64,000 nucleotides of DNA from Candidatus Bathyarchaeia archaeon (lineage in GTDB: Archaea; Thermoproteota; Bathyarchaeia; 40CM-2-53-6), in assembly GCA_035935655.1 (NCBI GenBank), contig DASYWW010000062.1:124001-188000 (forward strand). The letters run 5' to 3'. Made by a program: the position numbers and the translations under genes. Within the stretch, counting starts at the first letter, position 1. Every line of letters begins with the position of its first letter. This document shows, piece by piece, positions 23,926-31,992 of this stretch. Below the pieces are notes generated by a model that did not search any database, was not told where the DNA came from, and worked only from the letters and a program-made list of their open reading frames with translations.

Positions 23926-26238
23926 ATCAAGATCGCGACTCGAACAATTATCCTCTGCTCGGTAATCATTCTCGGACTCGGCTACACAACATCTCATTTC
24001 TCCGCCACTATTCAGACCCCGGCCACTTCCAACGCATCGACTGCATTCAACTATGTTGTCGTCATCCTCATGGAAAACCATGGCCTCAGCGACATTGTCG
24101 GCCCCGCAACCTACATGACGACCCTGGCAAACACCTACGGTCTCGCGACTCAATACACCGCGGTAAGCCATCCATCAGAACCAAACTACCTTGCACTGGT
24201 CGGCGGTGACACCTTCGGAATTAGCAGCGACGGTGTCTGTTGCTGGACGATTAACTCGCCGAACATAGTCGATCGGATCGAAAACGCCGGGCTGACCTGG
24301 CAAGCATGGGCTGAAGATGCTTCGGGTTCCGGAACTTGCCGCTTCAGCCCACCACGGTCGGCAGACCACTTTGGTTTCCTGGAGTTCAGCGATATCAACA
24401 CCACTTCTCGTTGCGGTAATTTCCACTCGACGCAGTCATCTTCTGATTCAGAGTTTGTCAATGCTCTCAACAACAGCCCCTCGAACCTCATGTGGCTGAC
24501 CCCTAACGACTGCAACAACATGCACGACTGCCCCGTCACCACAGGAGACACTTACCTTGCTGGTCTGGTACCCAAAATATTGACGAGCAACCTCTTCACG
24601 ACAGAGAAAGCCGCCCTCTTTATCGTCTTCGACGAGGGTAACAAGGGTTCTCCTAACGACTACGTCTACAGCCTGTGGGCAGGCTCAGCCGTCAAGAAAG
24701 CTTACCAATCCAGTAGCCAGTACAGTCACTACTCTTTCCTCCGCACAATCGAAGCGAACTGGAACCTTCCTTCGCTTACGTCTAATGACGCGAACGCGCC
24801 AGCCATGACAGAGTTCTTCAGCACTCCAATGTCCAGTCAATTACAGGCTAGTTTCACCGAGACACCAAAGGCACCGAATGTTGGCATGTCAGTCACCTTC
24901 ACGGCAATTGCCTCGGGAGGTAATTCGCCTTACACCTACTCGTGGACCTATGGCGACAACGGGACGGGGTCAGGGATCTCCAGCACTCACGCATATGGAT
25001 CAATCGGAAATAGAACAGTGACCCTAACGGTCCAAGACTCGTCCTCCCCCTCCCAGACCACCAACAGCTCCCAAATCGTTACCGTGTCAAGCGGATTGCC
25101 ATCCGCTGGGGTTGACTTCGGAACCTGCATGCCCCTCCCCAAAGGTTGGAGGTGCGGCAATACTAACGGTTTGACAGGTAGTTCCGCCACTATCGTAAAT
25201 GGCGTACTCGAGACTCGGGAGTCTAATCCAAACGTTGGAAACGACAGCAGATATTACTATTCAACTGGCCAAAAAGGTACATTCCCTTGGTCACCTTGTC
25301 AAGCGCCCGCCAACGGGACACTGCCTACCAACATTACAACAGTGAGCACTACATTTACTCCACTGGTCTTTCTGCCCTCAGGATCGTACCGATACCACCT
25401 CTACGTCGCCCTTTACTACTGGCTACCAAAAGGCCCGGTTGTTGCAGGATCCTCTTCGTATCGCTGCCTCGACACGCAGGTCAGAGTTCAGAACATCAAC
25501 GGCACGTTCAGTCGCGTCGGGACAACTGCAACCTACAATCCCGGCGATTCGTTCGGCTGGAGCAACGTTACTGTTGGTGAGGTAGCTATGGGTCAAACAT
25601 ACAGCCTTACGGCGAATGTTGAAAACCAGTGCCGACAAGACCTCATGGCTTGGGGTTTGGACCCGAGCACTCCATGCCAACTCGCCGGGATTGAAATCGG
25701 CACCGAAGGCTATCAGTTCCGAGAGCTCGACGTGAACTGGCTCAAGGTTAACCTAGTAGCAACCGCCCAACCAGGAACGCTGGCTGCTGCGATCAGCGCA
25801 ACACCCAATAAGCCACACGCCGGAGAGACCATGTCTTTCTCCGGCTCGGCAAGCGGCGGGACCGGCCCATACACGTACTCTTGGAGTTTTGGAGATGAAG
25901 CAACAGCGTTTGGCCCCACCGTGAACCATGCGTATCCGAGATCTGGAGACTTCAGAATAGCGTTGTTTGTAACAGACAGCTCTGCAATAACCCAGACATA
26001 CACCGCCACGCAAGTCGTACATGTGAACTCGTTCTGCGTCCCGGCCAAATTCATCAGGGCGGACGTGAACCATGATGGACAAGTCGACTCGGCCGACGTC
26101 GCCATAGTGGCTCAGGCGTTTCAATCGACACCGTCATCAGCCAACTGGAACCCCTCAGCGGATGTCAACCAAGACGGGATAGTGGATATTGTTGACGTGG
26201 CCATCATAGCATTCACCTTTGGTCAGTCAGTATGCTAA
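23926..26238 (+). CDS. Secreted phosphoesterase with PKD domains and dockerin
   Basis: The catalytic part (from about 24046) is of the phospholipase C/acid phosphatase type, with VVVILMENHGLSDI followed by HPSEPNYLALVGG. An alpha/beta core ends near 24840. A PKD domain, a beta-sandwich of about 200 residues, and a second PKD domain (TYSWSFGDE) follow. The end is a type I dockerin with two calcium loops (DVNHDGQVDSADVA and DVNQDGIVDIVDVA). A signal peptide precedes the catalytic domain in frame (MKIATRTII-like). It lacks ATG, GTG or TTG; ATC 23926 is the best start, while ATG 24070 falls inside the catalytic motif. It probably hydrolyses phosphomonoesters or phospholipids outside the cell. Confidence 0.8.
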   Translation: MKIATRTIILCSVIILGLGYTTSHFSATIQTPATSNASTAFNYVVVILMENHGLSDIVGPATYMTTLANTYGLATQYTAVSHPSEPNYLALVGGDTFGISSDGVCCWTINSPNIVDRIENAGLTWQAWAEDASGSGTCRFSPPRSADHFGFLEFSDINTTSRCGNFHSTQSSSDSEFVNALNNSPSNLMWLTPNDCNNMHDCPVTTGDTYLAGLVPKILTSNLFTTEKAALFIVFDEGNKGSPNDYVYSLWAGSAVKKAYQSSSQYSHYSFLRTIEANWNLPSLTSNDANAPAMTEFFSTPMSSQLQASFTETPKAPNVGMSVTFTAIASGGNSPYTYSWTYGDNGTGSGISSTHAYGSIGNRTVTLTVQDSSSPSQTTNSSQIVTVSSGLPSAGVDFGTCMPLPKGWRCGNTNGLTGSSATIVNGVLETRESNPNVGNDSRYYYSTGQKGTFPWSPCQAPANGTLPTNITTVSTTFTPLVFLPSGSYRYHLYVALYYWLPKGPVVAGSSSYRCLDTQVRVQNINGTFSRVGTTATYNPGDSFGWSNVTVGEVAMGQTYSLTANVENQCRQDLMAWGLDPSTPCQLAGIEIGTEGYQFRELDVNWLKVNLVATAQPGTLAAAISATPNKPHAGETMSFSGSASGGTGPYTYSWSFGDEATAFGPTVNHAYPRSGDFRIALFVTDSSAITQTYTATQVVHVNSFCVPAKFIRADVNHDGQVDSADVAIVAQAFQSTPSSANWNPSADVNQDGIVDIVDVAIIAFTFGQSVC

Positions 26239-26297
26239 GCTAGAGTCCAACTGTCGTACTCAACCCCGCTCTTTCTTTGGATTTCCTCTAGCCATAG

Positions 26298-27785
26298 TTA
26301 GACGATCTCCGTCAACGATAATCTAGGGTAGCCGCGTTCAAAGCCGAATTTTACACCGTGAACGTTTGTAATCGGTTTGACCCCATAGATCAAGAGTGAC
26401 CCGTTGACGGTCTGCATTTTCAAGTGGTAGTCAACCGCTCTTAGAAGCTCTTCCCTCAGACTTGTCGGTCGTGAGATCACGCCAACGCTAAGTGCACCTG
26501 AATCACGGATGCCTGCCCCTATTTCGGCAATCCCTGGAAGTCCTAGAGTTTCGCCGTAAAGTTGTACTGCCTTATCGAAATCGTATTTCAGTACTCTCGC
26601 GGATGAGATAGCTCCAAGCTCATTCCATGCATTGTTGAACGCGGCCAGGTCTCCTGTTAGATTGCCTGAAAGCTTCACCCTCCATTTTTCGTCGCGAAGA
26701 ACTTGGTTGAACTCTGCTATCCGGACCCGCTCGTTTAGCACTGTATCTCCAACGTATGTTTTCAGAGACTCAGCTATGTTCTGTGAACTGAATATGCTGT
26801 AGGGAATGATGAAAGCAGTTCCTCCCTGGTTGATGAAATTCGCTGCCATTATGTCGAGGAGAAGCTTCACGGAGTGAGGCGAGACGGTGCTGTTGACATC
26901 CAACAAAAGAGAAGAACCCTTTCTGACTCCACCGTCCAACAAAGCATCAAGATCGGGACTACCGGTCGAGTAGGAGGACTCGGAGTTACGCACGGGGCTG
27001 AGTAGCTTCGGATTGACCGATCTATCAATGTCAAAGTGAAATTCAACCCGGGGTAAGAGAGTGAATTTGCCCCCATCGAGCGAGAACAGCGCCCCTTGTG
27101 TATGGAGCCTGAACCCGCGAAGCTTGTTGACAACTACGCTCCTCACAGTTCTATCTTCTAGGTCGGATAGCGCCAGTGTAACGATGCCGTCCACGAGATA
27201 GTCGAGCTTAGGAGAGTTTACGCTTTCGCTCACGATCACTGCGCTTAGTTTGCTCTCATCCAGATCTTGAAAGATCGCTGTTTCCATTGCGTGACGTTCT
27301 TCCTCTGTCGCGTTGGCTACTGCTCCTTCCCAACTATCCACAACTATGATGCCCTTCTGTTTAGCCCGTTTCAATGCAATAATCCTGTCAACAATATTCG
27401 ATGCTCCTCCGTTTCGACTGTCTCCTCTCGTCCTAGTGGCTGTTGCCTGTCTTCGAGACATGGAATCGAGGACCTCACGAACCCCCGGGAAATGTCGCCG
27501 CAGCTTCGAGGACGAGACCCGACTTGATACGTACACCTTATTGGCAGAAATTGTGTGAGGACCGATGCGAGTTCCTTTCGCCTCATTGAGAAGTTCCAGG
27601 GCGAGAGTTGTCTTGCCAGTGCCCGGGGCCCCTTGAATGAGCAACACGTTTCCTGGCGATTCTAGAAATCTTGACATAAGGTCTAGAAGGTCGCTAGCCT
27701 TAGACTTCTCAGCCCCTATCTGTTCCGCCTCAACCTGAGGTTCTAGCGCGGTTTCGTCCTCGCCGGAGACACCTTCAGCCATCAT
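26298..27785 (-). CDS. GvpD/KaiC-like P-loop ATPase
   Basis: This 495-residue RecA-superfamily protein has an acidic N-terminus and Walker A GAPGTGKT at residues 52-59. The VYVSSRVSSSKLRRHFPGV stretch is characteristic of GvpD-like proteins, and Walker B is GIIVVDSWEG near residue 147. The second half repeats a degenerate RecA-like fold (SYSTGSPDLDALLDGGVRKGSSLLLD) without a full P-loop. GvpD proteins regulate gas vesicle genes in haloarchaea, but no gas vesicle genes are seen here. Helical-family genes lie on both sides, one of them divergent 266 bases away. Confidence 0.82.
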   Translation of the reverse strand: MMAEGVSGEDETALEPQVEAEQIGAEKSKASDLLDLMSRFLESPGNVLLIQGAPGTGKTTLALELLNEAKGTRIGPHTISANKVYVSSRVSSSKLRRHFPGVREVLDSMSRRQATATRTRGDSRNGGASNIVDRIIALKRAKQKGIIVVDSWEGAVANATEEERHAMETAIFQDLDESKLSAVIVSESVNSPKLDYLVDGIVTLALSDLEDRTVRSVVVNKLRGFRLHTQGALFSLDGGKFTLLPRVEFHFDIDRSVNPKLLSPVRNSESSYSTGSPDLDALLDGGVRKGSSLLLDVNSTVSPHSVKLLLDIMAANFINQGGTAFIIPYSIFSSQNIAESLKTYVGDTVLNERVRIAEFNQVLRDEKWRVKLSGNLTGDLAAFNNAWNELGAISSARVLKYDFDKAVQLYGETLGLPGIAEIGAGIRDSGALSVGVISRPTSLREELLRAVDYHLKMQTVNGSLLIYGVKPITNVHGVKFGFERGYPRLSLTEIV

Positions 27786-28051
27786 GATATTCTAGCATCA
27801 CGAGGACTCTTCTCTGAGGACAAGCATTGTGTAACTCGACAAGGCACTCCAAGGTTGAATACAATAGAACACAATGAACATCTTACGGAATGTATCGAGA
27901 TGCAAGAAACTTAGATGAAAAAGCTCAAACACAGTAGAGAAAAAATGGTATCCAGTTTCGCGCTCCGATCTTGAAGAGGTCCCTCTACTCAGAGAGCGTC
28001 TCCATTTTGGCGAGTCACCTGTTACACTCGGCTTAACCTGCGCCCGAGAAT

Positions 28052-28438
28052 ATGACAACCTTCAGAGAGGTTGTCTTTGTGCGGACGACGATAGTAGAAA
28101 CGTTTCAGTCGACGATGAACCAATGTTTCACTATCGTTGTTGAGGAAATACTTGGCCGGAGCGTCAGGGAGGAGATCTTCCAGTTACTGGAGAGGAACGG
28201 GATCGAACCGTTGGAAATCTCCAGCAGGTTCGACGACGTAATCGAGGTTCTCACAAGGGTCTTCGGAATCAGTGCCCAGATTCTTGTCTACAAGACGGTG
28301 ACGGAACTCTACAAAGAGTATTCATTGCGGACTGGCTTCGCTTTCGGCGAATCTATGAAAGATCAAGTTGCCCAGCTACGGGAAAAGGTAGCGAACGACC
28401 TTCTGAAGCCTAGGCACTATACCAGCATCGACCCTTGA
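28052..28438 (+). CDS. Unknown helical family protein, paralogue of the one at 22521
   Basis: This protein of up to 128 residues is helical from the second methionine onward. Shared positions with the other copy include ERNGIEP...SRFDDVIEVL, FGISAQILVYKTVTELYKEYS, and a final LREKVANDLLKP. ATG 28052 gives 21 extra residues; ATG 28115 matches the start of the paralogue better. It is transcribed away from the GvpD-like ATPase. No motif for catalysis or metal binding is visible, so it may be an interaction module. Confidence 0.68.
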   Translation: MTTFREVVFVRTTIVETFQSTMNQCFTIVVEEILGRSVREEIFQLLERNGIEPLEISSRFDDVIEVLTRVFGISAQILVYKTVTELYKEYSLRTGFAFGESMKDQVAQLREKVANDLLKPRHYTSIDP

Positions 28439-28605
28439 TGTAAGTCAGCCGGAGAAAGTCTCGATAGAACACTCGCAGAATGACCCTTGTGGAATCTCGG
28501 ACAGGGGACTTGTCAGAATTAGTCTATAAATAGCGCGAGGGAAGAGTGCTTTGTAATGTTAGTTCTTTTCGAGAAAGAGGGAAGTTTCCTCTGAAGGCCA
28601 GTTTG

Positions 28606-29199
28606 ATGCAACCAGGCAAAAGGCGAAGAATAATGAAACCTGAGAAAAGGAATTTAGCGCAAAATCGCCGGCAACAGTCCTTGAAGACCAAGAAGATTGT
28701 GAATGCAGTTGACTCTGTTCTAGGACCCGGCAAGACCGCTCCTAATTTTTCTCTTAACAGTACACCGGATCAGAAGGTGTCCCTGAACGATTTCCGGGGA
28801 CAACCTGTTATCCTTGCTTTCTACCCTGCAGACTGGAGTCCCGTCTGCACCGACCAGTTATCATTGTACGCAATGGTGATGCCGGAATTCAAGAAGTTCA
28901 ACGCAGAGCTCCTCGCCATATCCGTAGACAATATCTGGTCCCACCTCGCTTTCGCAAAAGACCGCAAGCTCAACTTCCCGGTGCTAGCAGATTTCGAGCC
29001 GAAGGGAGTCGTCTCCAGAAAATATGGTGCCTTCAAAGAGAAGATCGGCGAGTCCGCTCGAGCACTCTTCGTAATCGATGAAAAGGGAATCATCAGATGG
29101 AGCCATCTCTCCCCTGACGGGATCAATCCCGGAGCTGACGGAATTCTTTCAGCCTTAGAGAATCTGAACAAGACCCAGGCGACTGGGGAAAGAAGCTGA
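28606..29199 (+). CDS. Peroxiredoxin (AhpC/TSA family)
   Basis: This roughly 197-residue protein has an extended basic N-terminus, then the thioredoxin-like peroxiredoxin domain. The active-site region is AFYPADWSPVCTDQ, with the peroxidatic Cys in P-V-C-T. Conserved DIWSHLAFAKD-like and FVIDEKGIIRW strands follow. It should reduce hydroperoxides in the cytoplasm. A TATA box (TATAAATA, 28525-28532) predicts transcription from about 28555, so the ATG at 28606 or 28633 is preferred over upstream starts. The DsbA-like thiol gene begins nine bases after it, suggesting an operon for thiol redox control. Confidence 0.88.
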   Translation: MQPGKRRRIMKPEKRNLAQNRRQQSLKTKKIVNAVDSVLGPGKTAPNFSLNSTPDQKVSLNDFRGQPVILAFYPADWSPVCTDQLSLYAMVMPEFKKFNAELLAISVDNIWSHLAFAKDRKLNFPVLADFEPKGVVSRKYGAFKEKIGESARALFVIDEKGIIRWSHLSPDGINPGADGILSALENLNKTQATGERS

Positions 29200-29207
29200 C
29201 CGCGAAG

Positions 29208-29825
29208 ATGTCCGGGACAACGACGGTTGCGCGAAAGAAAGTCGCGGGGAAGACCCTACTAGAGCCCGCCGGCAAGGAGACAGCCGGAAAGTATCAGGCC
29301 CCGAAATTGGAAATTCCAGTCAGTCCTGAGCGCGATCACATAGAAGGACCATTGAAAGCGGCTCTGACCCTTGTTGAGTATGGAGACTATCAATGTCCGT
29401 ATTGTGGTGCTGCTTATCCGGAAGTGAAAAAGGTCCAGAAAGAACTCGGCTCTGACCTACGGTTCGTCTTTCGCAACTTTCCTCTAACAAACATCCACGA
29501 GCACGCTATGAAGGCCGCGGAGACAGCAGAGGCAGCATCTGCCCAGGGCAAGTTCTGGCCTATGCACGATTTTCTCTACGAACACCAAGCCACTCTCGGC
29601 GACCCTAGCATCGCCCTTGGCTTTGCAGGGAAGCTAGGCCTTGACACTCGAAAATTTGAACATGGGATAGCTCAGCACATGTATCAGAAAAGAATCAAGG
29701 ACGATTTCATGGGGGGAGTAAGGAGCGGTGTTAACGGAACACCAACGTTCTACGTCAACGGTGTCAGACACGACGGAGACGCAGTCGCCAAAGCCCTAAT
29801 CGAAGCCCTGAACCATAACAAGTAA
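29208..29825 (+). CDS. DsbA-like thiol-disulfide oxidoreductase
   Basis: This 205-residue protein with a thioredoxin fold and helical insert carries a CPYC active site (GDYQCPYCGAAYPEV, around residue 66). It also has the cis-proline region VNGTPTFYVNG near residue 180. The N-terminal 45 residues are polar and rich in Lys and Ala with no obvious signal peptide, so it may be cytosolic. It follows the peroxiredoxin with only nine bases between. It may recycle or act alongside the peroxiredoxin; that partnership is inferred from position. Confidence 0.88.
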   Translation: MSGTTTVARKKVAGKTLLEPAGKETAGKYQAPKLEIPVSPERDHIEGPLKAALTLVEYGDYQCPYCGAAYPEVKKVQKELGSDLRFVFRNFPLTNIHEHAMKAAETAEAASAQGKFWPMHDFLYEHQATLGDPSIALGFAGKLGLDTRKFEHGIAQHMYQKRIKDDFMGGVRSGVNGTPTFYVNGVRHDGDAVAKALIEALNHNK

Positions 29826-29903
29826 CGGCCCTTCACTCGGGAATTCTTTCACATTTCCTGCCATCTCTTCCTTAATCGATCCTAGCCAATTCTCCTCTCG
29901 TCC

Positions 29904-30095
29904 ATGCGAGCGGTGACGGTCAAGGAGGTCATGTGGTGTTGGAGTTGCAACAAGGTCATGGAACATGATGTTAGCAACCACCCTGGTTCCGCTGGCGGAT
30001 GGGTCACGATTGTCTGCAAGGGTTGCAGAGCAACGCAAGTAGAGCAGCTGTGGAAAGATGGAACGATACGAGATTCTCTTCGAGGACAAATCTAG
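29904..30095 (+). CDS. Small zinc-ribbon protein
   Basis: This 63-residue protein has a CWSCNK knuckle near residue 12 and a CKGCR knuckle near residue 38, which together form a four-cysteine zinc ribbon. The C-terminus is helical and charged. Such tiny ribbons are common in archaea, often with a role in transcription or translation, but nothing here specifies it. The ATG at 29904 is a clear start, and the gene lies between the thiol operon and the convergent phosphate transporter. Confidence 0.6.
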   Translation: MRAVTVKEVMWCWSCNKVMEHDVSNHPGSAGGWVTIVCKGCRATQVEQLWKDGTIRDSLRGQI

Positions 30096-30176
30096 GATAA
30101 TCCTATCCCACGAGAGCGGGATCACCGGAGCGAGGCCTGGACGCGAAAGCTTCACAGAACAAGCCATCAATCGTGC

Positions 30177-31187
30177 CTAGCTGAGGCCTGCAAGGCTCAG
30201 AACATAATATGATAGGCCGGCTATCGCGGCCGCTGCGGGAATCGTGAGGACCCAGGCGTAGACTATTCTGCGCGCCACTCCCCATCTTACCGCTGAGAGT
30301 CTGCGTGTCGAGCCCACTCCCATGATCGCCCCGGCTATGGTGTGAGTTGTGCTGACAGGGATTCCAAGGGACGCCGTGGCGAAAAGCGTTGTGGCCGCCG
30401 CAGTTTCAGCGCTGAAGCCCCCAAAAGGATGCAACTTTGTAATCTTCATCCCCATGGTCCGGACGATCCTCCACCCTCCGAAGTATGTCCCGAAACCCAT
30501 GGCGGTTCCCGCCAACACTATGACATAGAATGGAAGATAGAACGTCGAACCTAACAGTCCCTGCGCGAAAAGGAGGGCCGCTATGATCCCCATTGTCTTT
30601 TGAGCATCATTCGTTCCGTGCCCTAGACTGTAGAGCGCTGCAGAGACAAGCTGGAGCCGTCGGAACGCGTGGTCGGATGCGGAACGGGAATAGCACATGG
30701 CAATTCTCACGGTCAGCAGGACCAGACCAATGGCGAGGAAGAAGCCGATCACGGGAGACAAGAATATGAAATACGCTATCTTGCTGACGCCAGCGACCTG
30801 GACTACGCCCCAACCTCCCTTTACGACACCTGCCCCGATGAGGCCGCCGACCAGGGCATGAGACGAACTTGTGGGCAATCCAAACCACCACGTAATGACG
30901 TCCCAAGCGATAGCCCCGGTGAGAACGGCAAGTAGCAGCCAGGCGGTGACAATCTTCGGGTCTATCGTTCCTTTGCCGATGGTTGAGGCAACGTTGACTC
31001 CGAAGACGAAGGCTGCGACGAAATTGAAGAACGCGGCCCAGAGCACAGCGACACGCGGAGTAAGAACTCTGGTAGAAACTACGGTGGCGACCGAGTTCGC
31101 TGCATCGTGAAACCCATTCATGAAGTCAAACCCTAGGGCAACGACAACAACTAGGACGACTATCTCAAACGGTACTGTTGTAGACAC
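30177..31187 (-). CDS. pit: PiT-family inorganic phosphate permease
   Basis: This 336-residue protein has about ten hydrophobic helices and the two PiT signatures: FDFMNGFHDAANSVATVV near the N-terminus and YSLGHGTNDAQKTMGI near residue 190. A second N-G-like repeat lies at GIPVSTTHTIAGAIMGVG. It should import phosphate with sodium or protons. The gene sits 15 bases behind a PhoU-like gene on the same strand, a common archaeal pairing in which the partner modulates the transporter. Confidence 0.93.
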   Translation of the reverse strand: MSTTVPFEIVVLVVVVALGFDFMNGFHDAANSVATVVSTRVLTPRVAVLWAAFFNFVAAFVFGVNVASTIGKGTIDPKIVTAWLLLAVLTGAIAWDVITWWFGLPTSSSHALVGGLIGAGVVKGGWGVVQVAGVSKIAYFIFLSPVIGFFLAIGLVLLTVRIAMCYSRSASDHAFRRLQLVSAALYSLGHGTNDAQKTMGIIAALLFAQGLLGSTFYLPFYVIVLAGTAMGFGTYFGGWRIVRTMGMKITKLHPFGGFSAETAAATTLFATASLGIPVSTTHTIAGAIMGVGSTRRLSAVRWGVARRIVYAWVLTIPAAAAIAGLSYYVLSLAGLS

Positions 31188-31202
31188 TTGTGGACCCTAT
31201 GT

Positions 31203-31838
31203 CTAGGAGTACTCTAGGATAATATCCCGGATTACCTGCACAACATCCTCACACTTGTCAGTAATCGTCTCCATCAGTTCGTAGACCTCCTTGAACTTGA
31301 TAATAGCGATCGCATCGTTCGTCTTGAAGAGGGCGGCGACGGACTCGTTCAGAACAACATCCGCCTCGTTCTCCAAGGTGTCGACTTCATTGCATCGAAT
31401 CTCAATCTCAGAGGCCTTGATCTTTTGAATGCTGGCGAATGCGAAGTCGATTTCCCGGACCGACTTCAAAACCAAGTCAGCGAACCGTCTCATCGGCTCC
31501 GTTGGCGAATCGACCTCATAGAGAAAAAGACGGTTGACAGCGGCGTAGATGTAGTCCAAGACATCGTCGTAGAGGGAAGCGAGCTTGCTAATGTCTTCTC
31601 TATCAATGGGAGTGATGAAAGTCTTCACTAGGCGATCATAGATTGAATGAACGATTTCGTCTCCGTGATGTTCAATGTCCTTTATCTTGTTCCTCTTGTC
31701 CGCCAAGTGATCGAAGTTCTGGATCAGTTCACTGAAGGCGATTGCTCCCGCCAAGACATTCTTCGACTCTTCCTCCAAAAGCTGAAAGAAGATTTTCTCT
31801 CGGGGTATCAGAAGCTCCCTTAGGCCCATATGTAACAA
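31203..31838 (-). CDS. PhoU-like (DUF47) protein
   Basis: This 211-residue all-helical protein of the DUF47/PhoU-like group has long helices with characteristic charged spacing (DIEHHGDEIVHSIYDRLVKTFITPIDREDI, then LASLYDDVLDYIY). Acidic clusters would bind a metal ion. In this family the protein is usually encoded beside a PiT transporter and is thought to regulate phosphate uptake. It is the first gene of the two-gene unit. Confidence 0.9.
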   Translation of the reverse strand: MLHMGLRELLIPREKIFFQLLEEESKNVLAGAIAFSELIQNFDHLADKRNKIKDIEHHGDEIVHSIYDRLVKTFITPIDREDISKLASLYDDVLDYIYAAVNRLFLYEVDSPTEPMRRFADLVLKSVREIDFAFASIQKIKASEIEIRCNEVDTLENEADVVLNESVAALFKTNDAIAIIKFKEVYELMETITDKCEDVVQVIRDIILEYS

Positions 31839-31992
31839 GCGGCGCGAATCAGCCCGGAGATAAATCGTTTCGGTTAGGAGAACTGGGTTTCATGCTGCCG
31901 TTGCCTGCCCTCTCCATTATTGGCTGAAATAGAGCTTATACGGGATTTCTCACTGCGCAACGTTTCACTTAACCGAAGGGAGCGGCTGTGAT

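Noticed and set aside
26298-27785. A gas vesicle gene cluster suggested by the GvpD-like ATPase
   Set aside because: No GvpA, GvpF, GvpN or other vesicle genes are in the window; the ATPase belongs to a broad RecA-like group.
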